Positions 7,254 to 10,714 of a DNA stretch of 10,714 nucleotides are shown here, piece by piece. Position numbers and translations under genes: made by a program. Every line of letters starts with the position of its first letter. The first letter of the stretch is position 1. The notes under the pieces are model-generated. The model worked only from the letters and a program-made list of their open reading frames with translations, was not told where the DNA came from and did not search any database. Origin of the DNA: Physocladia obscura (lineage: Eukaryota; Chytridiomycota; Chytridiomycetes; Chytridiales; Chytriomycetaceae); contig JADGJH010001314.1 in NCBI GenBank assembly GCA_027596945.1, positions 1 through 10,714 of the forward strand, in the 5' to 3' direction.

Positions 7254-8349
7254 ATGTCAAGACCAAAAAACTTTGCCATTCCAGACAAAATGGACTACTC
7301 AGACCCAAGCACTTCAAATCCGCAAGCCAGACAACTAGCCACTATTCTACAAGAAATGCAAGAACTCAGAGAAACAGTTCAAAGACTCAGCATAAATAAC
7401 AACAGCTCACAAGCCAAACTTCAAATAGGTTTCTCAAGAAAATTCTTCAGTGATCCCTCTTAATACATGCAACTTACCATTTTTCAAAATCACTTAGGTA
7501 AGGCCACCAGAATTCAATTGCAATACTGGAACCAAGCCAGCACACAAAACTTAAACCATCATCAACAATTACTTCGATGCAAAGAACAAGCCCAACTATA
7601 TGGATTTCTTGCTGATGGCGCCAAGCTAACTCACCAACAACAGCCGCACTATGCAACCTGGATTACCACAGGACTCACAGAACATGCTCGTACATGCTGG
7701 AGGCATCTACCAGAATATCAGCGTAGAAACATGACTTGGAAAAATTATCAAGCCTGGATTTGTTCAAATTTTGGATCCCAATTGACCCTAACACTGGCCA
7801 TTGAAGGCATGGATTCTCTTAAACAGACAAGATCCACAACATTATATTCACAGGAATTTAACAATCTATCATCTGCAATCTGCTCCAAAAGCATTAATCT
7901 CAAAGACAGATATATTTGCATTAAGTACCTTCAGGGTCTTAAGCCACACCTTTGCAACAAACATGAATTGTTCAATATCAAAGACAATCTAAATAAACTT
8001 TAAATGGAAGCCGAATGCCTAGACAATTTTTATTGGCAAAAAACAAAGGGAGGCTTACTCTGCAGCAAAACAGCACAAAACAAGGACAAAATTTTCAACC
8101 CCAAATTTTCACAATTACCACAACAACAGACCACAACCAATGGACCTCTCAAATACACAATCCTTCCCACGTCTCTCAGAAGAAAAACAAAAGATGTACT
8201 GGAAGAATGGTTGGTGTATGTTCTGCAGACTCAAGAACCATATGTGCAATCAATGCCAAAAAACACAACAACAGTACCCAAGCAACAATAATTATAACAA
8301 AACCCCTAATAAAAGCAACAGAAATTATTCAAACAACAATAACAAATGA
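7254..8349 (+). pseudogene. gag: Ty3/gypsy gag (capsid plus CCHC zinc knuckle), interrupted
   Basis: The frame starting at ATG 7254 runs to 8003 with one internal TAA (7461-7463) and ends at a second TAA (8001-8003), beyond which the same frame continues with gag-like sequence (LDNFYWQK). The capsid segment includes EHARTCWRHLPEYQRRNMTW, NFGSQLTLTLA, SLKQTRSTTLYSQEFNNLSS and YLQGLKPH, typical of the retrotransposon gag domain. After a frameshift between about 8060 and 8140, a zinc knuckle C-x2-C-x4-H-x4-C lies at 8215-8256 in a different frame, preceded by the usual RLSEEKQ run and followed by an Asn-rich tail ending at TGA 8350. In an intact element Gag would package the RNA into virus-like particles; this copy cannot make it whole. 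Confidence 0.85.
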
Positions 8350-8439
8350 ACCAATAATGGAAACTTTCAGCATGCCAAACATGCCAACAACTTCAAAGCT
8401 GCTGCCACTATCAGCAAAAACAGCAACACTACCAAAGAC

Positions 8440-9042
8440 AGCAACAATAGCAAATCAACTCAAGTTTGAAGAAAATGAATATGAACAAGAATCAATTGCA
8501 TCAAATACTAAACTTTTCTTATCAACAGACTTATTATCTCTTTGATTGCACCACACAGTGCAACCAACTTCACAGTCTTCTCTCCTCACAATAACAGTTT
8601 CATAGAAAACCAGCCAGCTAAAATACTCATTGACCCAGGAGCTAATGCCAGCTTCATGAACACCCAACACAACCATCACCAAGAAATTCACCACACAAAC
8701 AAAAAACAACCAATATGCCTAGCAGACCACTCAATTAGTGACAGATGCATTTATAAGAATATTGAATATACTATTATTACTTCAACTAGATTCAGGGACC
8801 AACATAACTTCATCTCCTCTAACATCACCTACAATTTAATACTTGGTAAGGACTGGTTAGACAAGTTCAATCCAGCCATAGATTGGCCCTCAAATACTCT
8901 TTGCTTCAACTCCAAGAACAATTCACATCAATGGATCTGCAAGACACCTCTGTGCAAGATTCAACTACTATTTGCAACAGCCTTTAAAGGACATTCAAAT
9001 GCTAGGAATGCTCATATTAAAACCATTGCAAAGGGACAATAA
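8440..9042 (+). pseudogene. Ty3/gypsy aspartic protease region, frameshifted
   Basis: An acidic linker (FEENEYEQESIASN) in one frame ends at TGA 8543-8545. The adjacent frame takes over (from about 8521) with LISLIAPHSATNF and then KILIDPGANASFMN. The catalytic D-S/T-G triad is DPG at 8632-8640, a substitution expected to harm activity. Further on, NLILGKDWLDKFNPAIDW (about 8833-8886) is the ILG-x-DWL motif that follows the protease core in Ty3/gypsy polyproteins. The frame stops at TAA 9040-9042. A neighbouring frame stays open to about 9123, perhaps linker sequence. Family assignment is firm; loss of function is inferred. Confidence 0.82.
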
Positions 9043-9949
9043 GGTCATTGTGACCCCACCTGAAAAAACCAATAACATTGCCTCAAAAAAAGGCTCCAAC
9101 ATTGTCAAGACTACAGAAGAATAGAATCAGGCAGATGCCAAATCAAGAACATACCCAAACAAACTTGTTGAAGTATATGTAACTCTGTGGTGAGAGATGT
9201 GCAATACAAAACAAGAATAAATCTTCATTAATTTAAGGTTTATTTGTTTCTTCTCAAATAAAAGAAATAAATTATTTGTCTTAGTTTGTTTCAATAAAGT
9301 TAAAAATATAAAAATAGCTTTATTTATAGGCAGTTGATAAAAGTTAACAATCTTCATGAAAAGATGAAACTAATGCTGTTTCAACTGATCTGTTGTTCTT
9401 ACTGTGATAGAAATCAATAAAAACATTTAGAAAATATAGAAAGATGAAAGACAGTTGCAAAATACTATGGAGACATCCACAGTCTCTTGTATCAACAGAT
9501 CTGAATATGCTGATGGTCACAGAACATGTATTCAATGTTGGCACAGTCAACTTTAGTTTATTAATAAAGATATTAAGCTATTTATTAAATAAACAGAACA
9601 GTGATTTGTCTAAAGTCAGCAAAAACTAAGTGAAGGAACCAACTGCCATTCACTATAACATCAATCATTTTGAGTTATAAGCAATGACAGACAGAAAAAC
9701 CATATTTGTTTGATTTTCTCAAACATATTTTCATTGAAGAGAAAAACTCTAAGATCTCTTTATACTGATCTATTTGAAATAGATGTCAAATTCAAAGGCA
9801 TCTCAAGTACAAAAAAAGCATAAAAAATGCTCTGGATTTCCTTTTTTTGTGTAGAATCTTAACAAATAAAAAACTCTCTAAACTCTCAGACTTAAAGTCT
9901 ACTATCAAGCTTTTGATAAACTTGCTGGAATATCAACAAAACTTCAAAT
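9043..9949 (+). other. AT-rich spacer between protease and reverse transcriptase
   Basis: About 0.9 kb with many AATAAA-like motifs and stops in all frames. The first 80 bp may continue the polyprotein linker (KVIVTPPEKTNN, then a TAG). I recognise nothing else. Protease-RT linkers in Ty3/gypsy elements are usually shorter, so part of this may be a nested insertion, but I see no clear boundaries, terminal repeats or target-site duplication. Confidence 0.45.
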
Positions 9950-10240
9950 AATTATCCAGAATTTGAATCAGTTTTCCAGCCTTTTGAAGAACTGCCACCA
10001 TCTCAAAGCATAGACTACAAAATCAAACTAATCAATGAAAGCACTACTCCAACTTCAAGACCAATCTACTAAATGAATGAGGAAGAACTAAATGCATTAA
10101 AGAAAGAATTAACCTTTCTCCTACAGAATAAGTGCATTCAAGAATCAATATCACCCTATGGTGTGCCTATATTCTACGTCAAACAGAAGGACAAGCTTCA
10201 ACTATTGCACACTTAATAAAAATACTGTCAAGAACAGGAC
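9950..10240 (+). pseudogene. Ty3/gypsy reverse transcriptase, N-terminal fragment
   Basis: The frame at about 9950 reads YPEFESVFQPFEELPPSQ, then IDYKIKLINE...PTSRPIY, a TAA at 10070-10072, and then MNEEELNALKKELTFLL and SPYGVPIFYVKQKDK. This is the classic start of a Ty3 RT, where LP-x-x-x-x-IDYKI precedes an EEL-x-x-LK-x-x-L helix and the SP-(Y/W)-x-x-P motif. At 10203-10238 another frame reads YCTLNKNTVKNR, corresponding to the DYR-x-LNK-x-T motif, so a small deletion and frameshift occurred near 10200. The catalytic YxDD region, RNase H and integrase are absent. The fragment is not functional. Confidence 0.85.
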
Positions 10241-10290
10241 CGCATTGACAAATATGCAAGGTTTTGATTTATTAAAACCAGTTTGACAAG

Positions 10291-10714
10291 GTAAGGAGAC
10301 TTGTCAAGAATAAAATATTTGGTTTTATCTTTTTGCTCTTTAATGACCCATGTCTAGTGCGGTCATTCCCCCAATGGTTCTTGCCGCTTACCTCCTGTGC
10401 CCAATCTGCAAGGACATGGAGCCGTATAGGAGCACTGCCAAGACCAGCCACTCGCTGGCCTCACTTAGTTGCTGTCCCTCATCCTGTTGTTTACTGAAGA
10501 GCCATTGTGGGGCCAGGAAAGATTATGGGTTTGGTGGCTGCCACCAGAGGACTTGGGGGCTGAGACTAAGGGTGAGGATCAGAAGTGAGGGAAAAGAGGG
10601 GCCAGGAATGGACTGCAAGTGCGGCTCTGTGATAAGTTTCCAGTTGTCAGAGGGTTTAATTTAGACTTCTAAGTTTATCCTTTAAAGCTTCTTTTAAAAA
10701 CAAAGAGAAATAAA
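10291..10714. other. Unassigned, locally GC-rich right end
   Basis: The retroelement similarity ends and the base composition changes sharply between about 10340 and 10640, then returns to AT-rich. An 11-base direct repeat GGGGCCAGGAA occurs at 10509-10519 and 10598-10608. A TGGTGGC-T-GCCACCA inverted repeat lies at about 10531-10545. I recognise no RNA gene or known element. It could be a different repeat family, a gene fragment or an assembly join. Confidence 0.4.
10350..10664 (+). CDS. Cys-rich ORF of 104 residues, doubtful
   Basis: The ATG-started frame contains CPIC near residue 17, then CC, SCC, C, C and CKC groups, about ten Cys in all. The spacing fits no zinc finger or disulphide family I know. 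In GC-rich DNA stop codons are rarer, so an open frame of this length is weak evidence. No splice-site pattern or promoter supports it. It is listed because it is the only open frame in the compositional island. Confidence 0.15.
   Translation: MSSAVIPPMVLAAYLLCPICKDMEPYRSTAKTSHSLASLSCCPSSCCLLKSHCGARKDYGFGGCHQRTWGLRLRVRIRSEGKEGPGMDCKCGSVISFQLSEGLI

Larger units (their letters stand above)
6823..10290 (+). mobile_element. Decayed Ty3/gypsy LTR retrotransposon (5' LTR, gag, protease, partial RT)
   Basis: The order is candidate LTR, primer binding site, gag with zinc knuckle, aspartic protease and reverse transcriptase N-terminus, which is the Ty3/gypsy arrangement. No integrase, RNase H or 3' LTR is visible. 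Recognisable RT sequence stops near 10240-10290. Gag carries TAA stops at 7461 and 8001, the gag-protease reading shifts frame at least twice between about 8060 and 8545, and the RT segment has a TAA at 10070 and a frameshift or deletion near 10200. The copy is therefore dead. The stretch between protease and RT (9043 to about 9940) is longer than usual and may include a later insertion. Confidence 0.85.

Noticed and set aside
9127..9629. ORFs of 60-76 codons on both strands in the spacer
   Set aside because: They overlap each other, are AT-driven in composition and match no family.

Overview
The window is eukaryotic, AT-rich DNA made of two very different halves. About bases 1-5530 are gene-dense: tiny introns (most 46-82 nt), AATAAA signals at stop codons and almost no intergenic space. 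About 5530-10714 hold no intact gene I can support. They contain a decayed Ty3/gypsy LTR retrotransposon and featureless AT-rich sequence. The small introns, the complete LAMTOR3 orthologue and the Ty3 element fit an early-diverging fungus or a related unicellular opisthokont, but the sequence does not fix the taxon.

Layout: (1) the 5' part of an unrecognised minus-strand gene runs off the left edge (1-277); (2) a plus-strand ORF of 93 codons (276-557), unrecognised, starts head-to-head with it; (3) a two-exon diphosphoinositol-polyphosphate-type Nudix hydrolase lies on the plus strand (749-1286); (4) gamma-tubulin complex component 3 (GCP3/Spc98/Alp6) lies on the minus strand (4775-1297), and I reconstruct it as 18 exons and 838 residues; (5) a LAMTOR3/MP1 orthologue, a Ragulator subunit, lies on the plus strand (about 4806-5527). 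The Nudix and GCP3 stop codons face each other only 10 bp apart. GCP3 and LAMTOR3 are transcribed divergently from a very short shared promoter region.

From 5528 to 6822 I see only AT-rich sequence with a few weak ORF fragments. A candidate 5' LTR (6823-7213) with an initiator-Met-like primer binding site is followed by Ty3/gypsy gag with a CCHC zinc knuckle, an aspartic protease (its D-S/T-G triad changed to DPG) and the N-terminal part of reverse transcriptase. In-frame TAA stops, frameshifts and a truncation break all of them. About 0.9 kb separates protease from RT and shows no recognisable retroelement protein. The last 400 bp turn abruptly GC-richer and hold one Cys-rich ORF I cannot identify.

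The three recognised genes are housekeeping genes: microtubule nucleation, inositol pyrophosphate turnover and lysosomal/vacuolar TORC1 signalling. Nothing suggests they form one pathway. I found no convincing new biological system. The most notable features are the extreme compaction, the tiny introns with weak donor sites, and the sharp switch into retrotransposon remains.
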